DNA of 64,000 bases from Agrobacterium tumefaciens (lineage in GTDB: Bacteria > Pseudomonadota > Alphaproteobacteria > Rhizobiales > Rhizobiaceae): assembly GCA_025559845.1 (NCBI GenBank), contig CP048471.1:62001-126000 (forward strand), given 5' to 3'. Below the pieces are notes generated by a model. It searched no databases. It was not told where the DNA came from and was given only the letters and a program-made list of their open reading frames with translations. Numbering within the stretch: the stretch's first letter is position 1; every line of letters begins with the position of its first letter. The translations under genes were made by a program, and so were the position numbers. Positions 28,471 to 36,689 of the stretch are shown here, piece by piece.

Positions 28471-29247
28471 TCAGATAACGGAAAGCAGCCCTCCATCCAC
28501 CAGGAGCGCGGTGCCCGACACATAGCTCGACAGGTCCGAGCCGAGGAAAGCCACAGCATCTCCGACTTCTGCCGGTTTGCCAAGCCGGCGAAGAGGTGTT
28601 CTCTGGCGGAAACCCTCGGAGGCCTGGGCAATACCGGGGCTGGTGCGAAGGAGTTCCGTGTCGATGGTGCCGGGTGCGACTGCATTGACGCGGATACCGT
28701 CGGGGCCAAGAGCATCGGCCAATGATTTGGCCATCAGCACGACACCGCCCTTGCTGGTCGAGTAGGCGACTGTGATGCCGGCCCCGGAGATACCGCCCAT
28801 GCTTGCCATGAGGACAATGCTGCCCTGCTTGTCCAGTGCCTTCATCTGACGCGCAGCTGCCTGCGCTCCAAACAGCGGGCCATCGAGATTGACAGACATC
28901 AGGCGGCGGTAATCGTCTTCCGGAACCTCCACCCCGTCTGTCTTCAGCGTAATGCCTGCATTTGCGACCATGACGTCGACGCCGCCGAATTCTTCTGCTG
29001 CCGCAACGAGGGCGTCGTTGTCGGCCTTGCGACTGACGTCTGCTTTCACGAAGACGGATTTGGCCCCCAGTTTTCTGATCTCGGAGGCAGTCGGTTCACC
29101 GCCTTCGCGCGGTGCTTCCACGACGTCAGAGACGATAACTGCTTTGGCGCCATGTTCGGCAGCACGGATGGCGATCGCACGGCCAATGCCGCTTGATGCG
29201 CCGGTTACGATGACGACCTTGCCGTCGAGAATGTTGCTGTTGCTCAT
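28471..29247 (-). CDS. SDR-family oxidoreductase
   Basis: A 258-residue classical SDR with TGASSGIGRA (about residues 15-24), NAGITLKTDGVEVPED, and YSTSKGGVVLMAK with the upstream Ser in MASMGGISGAG. The C-terminal SDLSSYVSGTALLVDGGLLS is FabG-like. Third gene of a leftward run wrbA-SDR-ester cyclase-SDR, 11 bp after the preceding gene, so probably co-transcribed. Confidence 0.9.
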   Translation of the reverse strand: MSNSNILDGKVVIVTGASSGIGRAIAIRAAEHGAKAVIVSDVVEAPREGGEPTASEIRKLGAKSVFVKADVSRKADNDALVAAAEEFGGVDVMVANAGITLKTDGVEVPEDDYRRLMSVNLDGPLFGAQAAARQMKALDKQGSIVLMASMGGISGAGITVAYSTSKGGVVLMAKSLADALGPDGIRVNAVAPGTIDTELLRTSPGIAQASEGFRQRTPLRRLGKPAEVGDAVAFLGSDLSSYVSGTALLVDGGLLSVI

Positions 29248-29258
29248 TGTGGTGATCC

Positions 29259-29705
29259 TTAATGTTCCGGCACTTTGGGAGCCGAGGATGGCAGGGCGTC
29301 GAGTTGCTGCAGAAGATAATAGAGATTGGCGACACCCCAGTGTTCGACGATCTGGTCGTTGCGAATGCGCATGGCGTCGACGGTTTCGAACTTGATCTGG
29401 CGGCCCGTTGGCGCGATACCAAGGACGACGCCCTGATGCGTGCCGTGATAGGTCTTGAAAGTCGTCACGATGTCGTCGTCGACCGCTTGCCAGTGAATTT
29501 CGGCGTGGAAGTCCGGGAAGGCTTCGCGCAGCGCGTGGTAAAGACGACGCGCTCCTTCCTTATCTGGCGTCCCCCCTGGCTGCGGTGTGTGGTCCAGAAA
29601 GTCGTCGGCGAAAAGCTCGTCAAAAAGTTCGAAGTTGCCGCCAGACTGCACTTCGAGTGTGTTGCGGCGGACGACTGCTTTCAATACTTCGTTTTGGTCA
29701 GACAT
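29259..29705 (-). CDS. SnoaL-like ester cyclase / NTF2-like protein
   Basis: A 148-residue cytoplasmic protein of the SnoaL-type ester cyclase group: NFELFDELFADDFLDHTPQP, LREAFPDFHAEIHWQAVDDD and TYHGTHQGVVLGIAPTGRQI with the C-terminal EHWGVANLYYLLQQL. SnoaL proteins close rings by an aldol-type reaction or isomerise small polyketide-like compounds; here the true substrate is unknown. It lies between two SDR genes in a leftward run. Confidence 0.85.
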   Translation of the reverse strand: MSDQNEVLKAVVRRNTLEVQSGGNFELFDELFADDFLDHTPQPGGTPDKEGARRLYHALREAFPDFHAEIHWQAVDDDIVTTFKTYHGTHQGVVLGIAPTGRQIKFETVDAMRIRNDQIVEHWGVANLYYLLQQLDALPSSAPKVPEH

Positions 29706-29730
29706 GGGATGTTCCCTTCAAGATTGAGCG

Positions 29731-30504
29731 TCAAAGTTCGAAGCCACCAATCGTCATGCCACCATCGACGGTCAGCATGTGTCCGGTGACATAGGAGGCG
29801 GCGTCGGAGGCAAGCCAGATTGCCGCGGCCGCGATTTCCTCCGGCCTGCCGCCGCGTTTGGCGGGAATGGCGCTCTGCGCAAGTGCGGCGAAGGCGGGGT
29901 TTTGTTGGCTGTTTGCCACAACCATTGGCGTTTCAGTCCAGCCGGGCGCAATCGCGTTGACGCGGATGCCGTGCGCCGCATTTTCCATCGCGACAACCCG
30001 GGTCAGCCCTTGCACGCCATGTTTGGAGGCGGCATAGGCACTCATGCCTCCCGGCCCCGTCAAAGCGGCGACGGAAGCCGTGTTTACGATAGAACTACCG
30101 CCGCTGCGCCTGATCAGCGGGATCTGGTACTTCATTCCCAGAAAGACGCTCTGCAGATTGACAGCGATTACCCGCTGAAAATCCTCGAGAGAATAGTCTT
30201 CGATGCGCTTCGCCGGGCCGGTGATACCCGCATTGTTGAAGGCCGCATCGAGACGGCCAGACGTAGAGCCGATCTGCTCGATCCATCCGACAACTTGAAG
30301 CTCGCTCGAGACGTCGAGTTGGGTGGTAAATGCCCGCCCGTCTTCAGAACGGATTAGGTCTGCAACCTCTGCGAGAGCATCGGCATCCCGATCAGCCAGA
30401 TGCACTGTCGCGCCGTCACGAGCGAGGCCAAGTGCAATAGCTCGGCCTATCCCAGAGCCTGCACCGGTGACCGCAACGATCTTGTTTGAGAAAAGCAAGG
30501 ACAT
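29731..30504 (-). CDS. SDR-family oxidoreductase
   Basis: A 257-residue classical SDR: TGAGSGIGRA (about residues 13-22), NNAGITGPAKRIED and YAASKHGVQGLTR, with Ser in NTASVAALTGPGG. An Asp at the end of strand 2 (VHLADRDADAL) suggests NAD rather than NADP. The ending YVTGHMLTVDGGMTIGG is usual for glucose-dehydrogenase/FabG relatives. Between wrbA and the ester cyclase in the leftward run. Confidence 0.9.
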   Translation of the reverse strand: MSLLFSNKIVAVTGAGSGIGRAIALGLARDGATVHLADRDADALAEVADLIRSEDGRAFTTQLDVSSELQVVGWIEQIGSTSGRLDAAFNNAGITGPAKRIEDYSLEDFQRVIAVNLQSVFLGMKYQIPLIRRSGGSSIVNTASVAALTGPGGMSAYAASKHGVQGLTRVVAMENAAHGIRVNAIAPGWTETPMVVANSQQNPAFAALAQSAIPAKRGGRPEEIAAAAIWLASDAASYVTGHMLTVDGGMTIGGFEL

Positions 30505-30577
30505 GACTTCTCCTTGCCAGCCGATCGCAATCGGCTGGTCTGGTTGGAGCTCAGTTGTAGGAGTGAACTATGCGGGT

Positions 30578-31186
30578 TTAGTTACGCGCAGCGACAAGAG
30601 CGGCCGCAGTGCGGGCGACGATCTCGCCCTGATGGAAGGCACCGGCGAGATCGATCTGCGACGGCTGGCGAGAACCGTCGCCACCGGCAATCGTTGTTGC
30701 ACCATAAGGAGCGCCACCTACAATCTCGTCCATACTCATCTGCCCCTGATGGCTATAGGGCAGGCCGACGATGACCATGCCGAAATGCATGAGGTTGGTG
30801 ATGATGGAAAACAGGGTGGTTTCCTGGCCGCCGTGCTGGGTGCCGGTGGATGTGAATGCCGCGCCCACCTTGCCGTTCAGAGCGCCACGAGCCCAAAGGC
30901 CGCCGGCCTGATCGAGGAACGCCGCCATCTGCGACGACATCCGGCCGAAGCGAGTGCCGGTACCGACGATGATCGCGTCATAGTCGGCGAGTTCCGCGAC
31001 CGTCGCAATCGGTGCCTCCTGGTTGATCTTGAAATGGGACTTTTCGGCAATTTCGAGCGGGACAGTTTCCGGGACGCGCTTGACCGTAACGTCGGCGCCG
31101 GCGCTTCGGGCGCCTTCAGCGATTGAGCCCGCCATTGTCTCGATGTGGCCGTAGGACGAGTAGTAGAGGACGAGTACCTTGGTCAT
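30578..31186 (-). CDS. wrbA: NAD(P)H:quinone oxidoreductase WrbA
   Basis: Reduces quinones by two electrons with FMN, protecting against redox stress. The 202-residue product begins [20 protein letters not shown], the FMN phosphate loop. The isoalloxazine site is [20 protein letters not shown], followed by [20 protein letters not shown] and [16 protein letters not shown], all hallmarks of WrbA. The ATG at 31186 is preferred over an upstream one at 31261 because it starts the flavodoxin fold exactly. First gene of the leftward wrbA-SDR-cyclase-SDR run and divergent from the transketolase operon. Confidence 0.95.
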   Translation of the reverse strand: MTKVLVLYYSSYGHIETMAGSIAEGARSAGADVTVKRVPETVPLEIAEKSHFKINQEAPIATVAELADYDAIIVGTGTRFGRMSSQMAAFLDQAGGLWARGALNGKVGAAFTSTGTQHGGQETTLFSIITNLMHFGMVIVGLPYSHQGQMSMDEIVGGAPYGATTIAGGDGSRQPSQIDLAGAFHQGEIVARTAAALVAARN

Positions 31187-31338
31187 TTGCTTTGCTCCGT
31201 TGGGATGGCTGAATTCGATGGAGACAACTTCTGCTTTTTCATCGTTCGATAAAAGCTGCATAATTTGATCCGTTACGTTCGATTTTATCGACCTGTCACG
31301 TTGTCAAAAAATCCATGTTGCCTTTGTCTCGATTCTCT

Positions 31339-31362
31339 ATATCTTATAACTTATAAGTTAGG
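31339..31362. promoter_or_regulatory. Perfect palindrome upstream of the transketolase operon, predicted GntR operator
   Basis: TAACTTATAAGTTA at 31347-31360 is its own reverse complement; it is preceded by ATATCTTATA. It lies 21 bp before the GTG start at 31382, where a bound repressor would block transcription. The same 14-mer occurs at 40365-40378 upstream of the second operon. Assignment to the GntR protein at 39549-40226 is inference. Confidence 0.75.
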
Positions 31363-31381
31363 GAACAACGGGAGCATATCC

Positions 31382-32278
31382 GTGACAGCGTTAAATATAT
31401 ATGACGGCCATCCACCGATGGGCCGAGACGGTGATCCATTGTCTGAAGCCAAGGTGGAGCTTTTGCGCGAACGCGCCCAGTTCGTCCGGCTCGAGACGAT
31501 TCGGCTGATCTCCATCGCCAAGGTTGGTCACTACACATCGGTGTTTTCTTGCGCCGAGATATTCGCGGCGCTCTACTATGACGTGATGAACATCAAAAAG
31601 GGCGAGCCCGCCTGGCCGGATCGTGACCGGTTCCTGATGGGGAAGGGTCATGCCGCTGTCGGATTGTTCCCTATCCTCGCCGACCTCGGCTTCTTCGATC
31701 CGAGCTGGCTGGACACCTATACCCGTCTTGGAAGCCCCCTTGGCGATCACCCTGACATGACGAAGGTGCCGGGCGTGGACTTCAGTTCCGGTTCGATCGG
31801 TCATGCCCTCTCAAACGGCGTCGGAATGCTTCTCGGCGCGCGCTTCCAGAAGCGGGACTTCAACGCGTTCGTGTTGCTCGGAGACGGGGAAATGCAGGAG
31901 GGACAGGTCTGGGAGGCGGCGCTTTCCGCTTCCAGTCACGGCCTCTCCAACCTCGTCGCTATCGTCGACCGAAACGGTTACCAGCTCGATGGCAAAGTTG
32001 ACGATGTCCTCGCCGTGGAGCCGCTGGACGAGAAGTGGCGGGCTTTTGGATGGCAGGTCCACACCGTCGACGGGCACGACGTCCATGCCCTCACGACGCT
32101 TCTCCGGCAGGTGAAGGCGGACACCGGGCGCACCAGGCCCTGCTGCATAATTGCGCAGACGGTGAAGGGCAAGGGCATCGATTACATGGAGACCGAGCCC
32201 GGTTGGCACCTCGGGTATCTCGGCGCGGAAGACGAAGACAACGCCCGCGAAACCATTCTCAAGACGGTGATTTCATAA
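31382..32278 (+). CDS. Transketolase, N-terminal (TPP-binding) subunit
   Basis: A 298-residue subunit of a two-part transketolase-like enzyme, which moves two-carbon ketol units between sugars using thiamine diphosphate. The TPP/Mg motif is LLGDGEMQEGQVWEAALSAS followed by IVDRNGYQLDG, and GKGHAAVGLFP and SSGSIGHALSNGVGMLLGAR are also characteristic. The start is GTG at 31382 after GGGAG; an upstream frame to 31265 would include the operator. The partner subunit begins at 32278, overlapping by one base. Split enzymes of this size include apulose-4-phosphate transketolase (AptA/AptB), so a non-pentose-phosphate substrate is plausible. Confidence 0.92.
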   Translation: MTALNIYDGHPPMGRDGDPLSEAKVELLRERAQFVRLETIRLISIAKVGHYTSVFSCAEIFAALYYDVMNIKKGEPAWPDRDRFLMGKGHAAVGLFPILADLGFFDPSWLDTYTRLGSPLGDHPDMTKVPGVDFSSGSIGHALSNGVGMLLGARFQKRDFNAFVLLGDGEMQEGQVWEAALSASSHGLSNLVAIVDRNGYQLDGKVDDVLAVEPLDEKWRAFGWQVHTVDGHDVHALTTLLRQVKADTGRTRPCCIIAQTVKGKGIDYMETEPGWHLGYLGAEDEDNARETILKTVIS

Positions 32279-33264
32279 TGAACCAGCTGATTTCCAAGGA
32301 CTCGTGGCAATACCGCGAAGTGAACCGCCGCGCGCCGTCGCTGCCGACGCTGTCGAACGCGCTGATCGAGCTGGCAGAAGCCGGCCATCCGGTCATGGCC
32401 GGAACAGCCGACCTCCAGTACTCGAATGGCCTCAACGAATTCGCCAGGCGTTTTCCCGAGAGGTTCGTGCAGTTCGGCATCTCCGAGCAGAACATGGTCT
32501 CGGCAGCCGCCGGCATGGCGACGACCGGAGTCATTCCCTACGTGGCCACGTTCGCCTCGTTCCTGGCTCTTCTCTGCTGCGAGCAAATCCGGATGGACGT
32601 CGCCTACTGCAAGCAGCCTGTCCGTCTCATCGGTCACCACACAGGCATCTCGCTTGGGTTCTACGGCACGTCCCATCACGCGACCGAAGACATCGCGATT
32701 ACCAGGACCATCGCCAATCTCGCTGTCGTTTCCACGGCGGATGGACCCGCACTGGCGGCCGCCCTGAAGGCGACGGTCGATTACCCTCTTCCGATTTACT
32801 TCCGCATCCACCGCGGTCACGATCCTGTCGTGTACGAAAACGGCGTGGACTTCCAGCTCGGGAAGGCCGTGGTTCACGGGGTCGGCGACGACGTCACCAT
32901 TATCGCCGCGGGCTACCCGGTCCACGGTGCGAAAAAGGCGATGGAGGAGCTCAGCGCAGCCGGTCATTCCGTGGGCCTGATCGACATGCACTCGATCAAG
33001 CCTCTGGACGAGGAAGCCATCATAGAGGCATCGGCGCGCTCGAAAATCATCCTCACTGTCGAAGAACACAACATCCTCGGCGGTCTGGGTGGCGCTGTTG
33101 CCGAGGTTCTCGCAGAGAAGGGGAAAGGGGCCCGCCTCGTACGTCACGGCATCCGGGACGAGTACAGCCTGATCGCTCCGCCCACGCACCTCTACAGGCA
33201 CTACCGCCTCGACGCCGACGGGATCCGCGCGGTGGTTCTCGAAAACATCGGGGGAGCGGCTTGA
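32278..33264 (+). CDS. Transketolase, C-terminal (pyrimidine-binding) subunit
   Basis: A 328-residue partner of the preceding subunit. It carries the pyrimidine-binding domain with the catalytic glutamate in FGISEQNMVSAAAGMATTGV and the loop GHHTGISLGFYGTSHHATED, then the transketolase C-terminal domain (VTIIAAGYPVHGAKKAMEEL and TVEEHNILGGLGGAVAEVLA). Its ATG overlaps the stop of the N-subunit by one base (TAATG) and its own stop overlaps the next start (TGATG), so the three genes are translated as a tightly coupled unit. Confidence 0.93.
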   Translation: MNQLISKDSWQYREVNRRAPSLPTLSNALIELAEAGHPVMAGTADLQYSNGLNEFARRFPERFVQFGISEQNMVSAAAGMATTGVIPYVATFASFLALLCCEQIRMDVAYCKQPVRLIGHHTGISLGFYGTSHHATEDIAITRTIANLAVVSTADGPALAAALKATVDYPLPIYFRIHRGHDPVVYENGVDFQLGKAVVHGVGDDVTIIAAGYPVHGAKKAMEELSAAGHSVGLIDMHSIKPLDEEAIIEASARSKIILTVEEHNILGGLGGAVAEVLAEKGKGARLVRHGIRDEYSLIAPPTHLYRHYRLDADGIRAVVLENIGGAA

Positions 33265-34565
33265 TGGCAAGCAACAACGAACTAATCGCAAGCCGCGCCG
33301 AGGCGGTGATACCCGGCGGTCTTCTCAGCCCCAGCCGACGCCTTGGATCGCCGATCGCGTTTGCCAGGGCCAATGGCCCGTACCTATACGACGCGGATGG
33401 CACCCGATACACCGACTACCACTGCGCCTTCGGTGCAAACGTTCTCGGGCACAGAAATCCCGCGATCTCCCGGGCCATTGCAAGAGTTGGCGAGAGCCTT
33501 GATCTGGTCGGGGCCGGAGTTCTCGAACTTGAGGTCGAGGTCGCCGAGCTCCTCGTGAAGTCCATTCCATGCGCCGACCAGGTCGCCTTCTGCAGCAGCG
33601 GATCGGAAGCCACGTATCACGCCCTGCGCCTGGCCCGCGCCTATACCGGGCGCAAGCAGATCATCAAGTTCCAAGGCGGCTACCACGGCTGGCATGACTA
33701 CGTCGCAATGAACGGGCAGTCCAGCCGGCAGATGATCGACGCTTTCGACCCCATGTCCGACGGTATCCTCTACGACGCGGCACGCTACACCAAGATACTT
33801 CCCTACAACGACGCCACGGCGGTGGAGGAATACATCCGGGCCAATCCGGGCGAGGTGGCCGCTGTCATCATCGAGCCGATCGCGCACAACATGGGAGCGG
33901 TCGTCGCTCAGAACCAGTTCCTGCGCGATCTGAGGAGGATCACCTCCGAAAACGGCGTGATCCTGATCTTCGACGAGGTGATTACCGGGTTCCGGCACGC
34001 TCTCGGCGGATACCAGTCGATCGTCGGCATCACGCCCGACCTCGCCACCTTCGGCAAGGCTGCCACCAGCGGCTATCCGATCGGGCTGGTTGCCGGCCGG
34101 CGGGACATCATGGAACGCGTGGGCCGGACCGGCGAGGGAGCGGTCTTCATGGGAGGGACCTTCAACGGCACCCCTTCCTCTATGGCCGCCGTGAAGGCTA
34201 CCGTCCAGGAGTTGTCGAAGCCGGGCGTCTACGACCGCCTTTTCGACCTCGGCAGCTATCTCCGCAAACAGATCGACGCAATCATCGCGCGGCACGGCAT
34301 CAGGGCCCAGACCGCGGGCTTCGGTTCCGTCTGGCTCGTGTACTTCTTCGAGGGCGAGTTCAAGGAGTATGCCGACCTTCTACGGAACGACAACGAGCTC
34401 GACATGCGGTTCCGCCGGGCCCTGATCACGGGCCGGCAGATTTTCCAGCCCCTCCAGCTCAAGCGGCTCTACCTGTCGCTTAGTCACGATCAGACGGTGT
34501 TAGACGACACCCTTGAGCTCATCGACGCCACCATGGCTGATCTTGCGAGGTCAGCCGCCGCATAA
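33264..34565 (+). CDS. Class III aminotransferase, glutamate-1-semialdehyde aminomutase-like
   Basis: A 433-residue PLP enzyme. It resembles HemL-type glutamate-1-semialdehyde aminomutases in layout: VIPGGLLSPSRRLGSPIAFA, FCSSGSEATYHALRLARAYT, KFQGGYHGWHDYV, IIEPIAHNMG, LIFDEVITGFRHALGGYQS and the PLP lysine in DLATFGKAATSGYPIG. In a catabolic operon it is more likely an aminotransferase on an amino-aldehyde or amino-ketose than a haem enzyme. It is translationally coupled to the transketolase subunits, suggesting it feeds or drains the transketolase substrate (inference). Confidence 0.9.
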   Translation: MASNNELIASRAEAVIPGGLLSPSRRLGSPIAFARANGPYLYDADGTRYTDYHCAFGANVLGHRNPAISRAIARVGESLDLVGAGVLELEVEVAELLVKSIPCADQVAFCSSGSEATYHALRLARAYTGRKQIIKFQGGYHGWHDYVAMNGQSSRQMIDAFDPMSDGILYDAARYTKILPYNDATAVEEYIRANPGEVAAVIIEPIAHNMGAVVAQNQFLRDLRRITSENGVILIFDEVITGFRHALGGYQSIVGITPDLATFGKAATSGYPIGLVAGRRDIMERVGRTGEGAVFMGGTFNGTPSSMAAVKATVQELSKPGVYDRLFDLGSYLRKQIDAIIARHGIRAQTAGFGSVWLVYFFEGEFKEYADLLRNDNELDMRFRRALITGRQIFQPLQLKRLYLSLSHDQTVLDDTLELIDATMADLARSAAA

Positions 34566-34599
34566 CGACAAAACCTTATCTCAAAAAAAAGGGGAACCA

Positions 34600-35631
34600 A
34601 TGAGAAACCGGTTTATAACATTGATGGCCACGGTCGCCTGCCTCGCGGCGGCGACACCGACACTCGCCCGCGATCTCACGGTCGTTGGCTTCGGCGGCGC
34701 AACTCAGGAGGCTATGCGCGAGACGCTCTTCAAGCCTTACGAAAAGAAGTCCGGCGCGCCTCTTATCGAGGAGTCGTACACGGGAGGCATCGCCAAGGTG
34801 AAGGCGATGGTGGAGACCGGCACGACGACGTGGGACGTCGTGCAAATGGACGAGAACGAGATGATCCTGGCGTGCGACCAGGGCCTTCTCGAGACGTTCG
34901 ACTGGAAGAGCCTGCCGAATTCAGCAGACATCATCGGTCCGGCCAAGTCGGACTGCGGAGTGGGGGCCTTTGTCTGGTCGAAAATCCTCGCATACGACGG
35001 GGACAAGACCACAGGCGTCACATCCTGGGCGGACTTCTGGGACGTCAAGAAGTGGCCGGGCAAGCGCGGACTGCGCAAACAGGCTCGCATGACGATCGAG
35101 ATCGCGCTGCTCGCCGACGGGGTGAAGCCTGAGGAACTGTACAAGGTCCTGGCGACGAAGGAAGGGCAGGACAGGGCATTCGCCAAGCTCGATCAACTGA
35201 AACCGAATATCCAGTGGTGGGAGAGCGGCGCGCAGCCGATGGAATGGCTGGCCTCGGGCGAGGTCACGATGACTTCCGCCTACAACGGCCGCGTCATCGC
35301 CGCCAACCGGCAGGGCAAGCATTTCAGGATGTCCTGGACAAACCAGCTTTACGCGATGGACTTCTGGGCCATCCCCAAGGGCGGGAACAGTGAGAAGGCT
35401 TTCGACCTTGTCGCGTATATGACCAGCCCAGAGCCGCAGAAGGCTTTCGCCGAAAAGATGGTCTACGGCGTCACCAACGCGAAGGCGACGTCCAGCATTT
35501 CCCCGGATATCGCACCGCAGCTGCCGACAGCCGAAAACAACATGGCCGGCGCGCTCGCGTTGAGCACGCCGTTCTGGGTGGATCATGAGGAGGAGCTGCA
35601 GCAGCGGTTCAATCGGTGGGTGGCACAATGA
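34600..35631 (+). CDS. ABC transporter periplasmic binding protein, PotD-like
   Basis: A 343-residue solute-binding protein of the spermidine/putrescine (PotD, COG0687) type. MRNRFITLMATVACLAAATP ending LAR is the signal peptide; the mature protein begins DLTVVGFGGATQEAMRETLF. Characteristic segments are TTTWDVVQMDENEMILACDQ, SDCGVGAFVWSKILAYD and DFWDVKKWPGKRGLRKQARM. It is strikingly similar to the next gene product. Start at ATG 34600 after AAGGGGAACC. The ligand is unknown, likely an organic cation or opine-like compound. Confidence 0.9.
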   Translation: MRNRFITLMATVACLAAATPTLARDLTVVGFGGATQEAMRETLFKPYEKKSGAPLIEESYTGGIAKVKAMVETGTTTWDVVQMDENEMILACDQGLLETFDWKSLPNSADIIGPAKSDCGVGAFVWSKILAYDGDKTTGVTSWADFWDVKKWPGKRGLRKQARMTIEIALLADGVKPEELYKVLATKEGQDRAFAKLDQLKPNIQWWESGAQPMEWLASGEVTMTSAYNGRVIAANRQGKHFRMSWTNQLYAMDFWAIPKGGNSEKAFDLVAYMTSPEPQKAFAEKMVYGVTNAKATSSISPDIAPQLPTAENNMAGALALSTPFWVDHEEELQQRFNRWVAQ

Positions 35632-35642
35632 GGAGAGGTATC

Positions 35643-36689
35643 ATGCTTTATCGCGATTTCATTGGCGGGCTGGTTTTGCTCGCCGGCCTTGGCGTCTCGT
35701 CGATGAGCTTGGCTGAACCCGGCAAGCTGACGGTCGTGGGAGCCGGCGGCGTTCTCCAGGACGCGGAGCGGAAGGCGTTTTTCGAGCCCTTCGCGAAGTC
35801 ATCCGGCGTCGCCGTCACCGAGGATTCCTATTCGGGCCAGATGGCGAAGGTTCGTGCTATGGTCGCCAGCGGCAGCGTCTCCTGGGACGTCATGCAGGTC
35901 GAGCAAAACACGCTACTTTCCGGCTGCGCGGAAGGGCTGTTCGAGGAGCTCGACTGGAGCAAGATCGCCAACAGGGACGACTTCATTCCCGAGGCCTACA
36001 GTGACTGCGGCGTGGGAGCTTTCGTGTGGTCGATGGTTCCCAGCTACGACAGGTCCAAAACTGCCGATGGACCGCGGACCTGGACAGACTTCTGGGACAT
36101 GAAGAAGTGGCCAGGGAAGAGGGGTTTCCGACAGACAGCCAAGATGACGCTCGAAATCGCCCTTCTGGCCGACGGGGTGCCTCCGGGCGAAGTCTACAGG
36201 GCCCTCGCGACAAAGGCCGGGCAGGACCGCGCGTTTGCGAAGCTCGACCAGATCAAGGGCGATATCATCTGGTGGACGTCCGGAGCCGAATCCCTGGAAC
36301 GTCTCGCGGCGGGTGACGTGGTCGCCACCGCGACATTTAACGGCCGCGTGACCGCCGCCAACGCTTCCGGCAAGAACTTCGCCCTCATCTGGGATGGCCA
36401 GGTCTACGGTATCGACTACTGGGGCATCGTGAAGGGAAGCTCGAACCGCGAGAACGCGCAGAAGTTCATCGCCTTCGCAGCTTCGGACGCGGCCCAGTCT
36501 GCATTCCCGCAGTATATCGCGTACGGGGTGACCAACAAGAAAGCCATACAGAGCATGAAGCCGGAACTGGCAAAAGACCTCCCGACGACGGAGGTAAACC
36601 TCAAGTCCGCCGTCGGGCTGAACACCGAGTTCTGGGCGGATAACGGCGAAGCCCTGGAGGCGAGGTTCGCGACATGGCGGGCTCAGTGA
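35643..36689 (+). CDS. Second ABC transporter periplasmic binding protein, PotD-like
   Basis: A 348-residue paralogue of the preceding protein (shared pattern TVVGAGGVLQDAERKAFFEP, SYSGQMAKVRAMV, DCGVGAFVWSMVPSYD, DFWDMKKWPGKRGFRQTAKM). It has its own signal peptide ending SLAEPGKL. AGGAGAGG lies five bases before the ATG at 35643; an alternative ATG at 35628 overlaps the previous stop as ATGA. Two adjacent binding proteins feeding one permease pair suggests two related ligands or a tandem duplication that has diverged. Confidence 0.9.
   Translation: MLYRDFIGGLVLLAGLGVSSMSLAEPGKLTVVGAGGVLQDAERKAFFEPFAKSSGVAVTEDSYSGQMAKVRAMVASGSVSWDVMQVEQNTLLSGCAEGLFEELDWSKIANRDDFIPEAYSDCGVGAFVWSMVPSYDRSKTADGPRTWTDFWDMKKWPGKRGFRQTAKMTLEIALLADGVPPGEVYRALATKAGQDRAFAKLDQIKGDIIWWTSGAESLERLAAGDVVATATFNGRVTAANASGKNFALIWDGQVYGIDYWGIVKGSSNRENAQKFIAFAASDAAQSAFPQYIAYGVTNKKAIQSMKPELAKDLPTTEVNLKSAVGLNTEFWADNGEALEARFATWRAQ

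Noticed and set aside
28471..31186. An ester cyclase with SDRs as a polyketide biosynthetic cluster
   Set aside because: No ketosynthase, acyl carrier protein or other synthase is present in the window.
32304..34565. A 753-codon plus-strand frame spanning two genes
   Set aside because: Its first third is an Arg/Ser/Pro-rich shadow of the transketolase C-subunit; only the part from 33264 is a real gene.
33264..34565. HemL, the haem-pathway glutamate-1-semialdehyde aminomutase
   Set aside because: Alphaproteobacteria make ALA by HemA-type ALA synthase, and the gene is coupled to transketolase and an importer.
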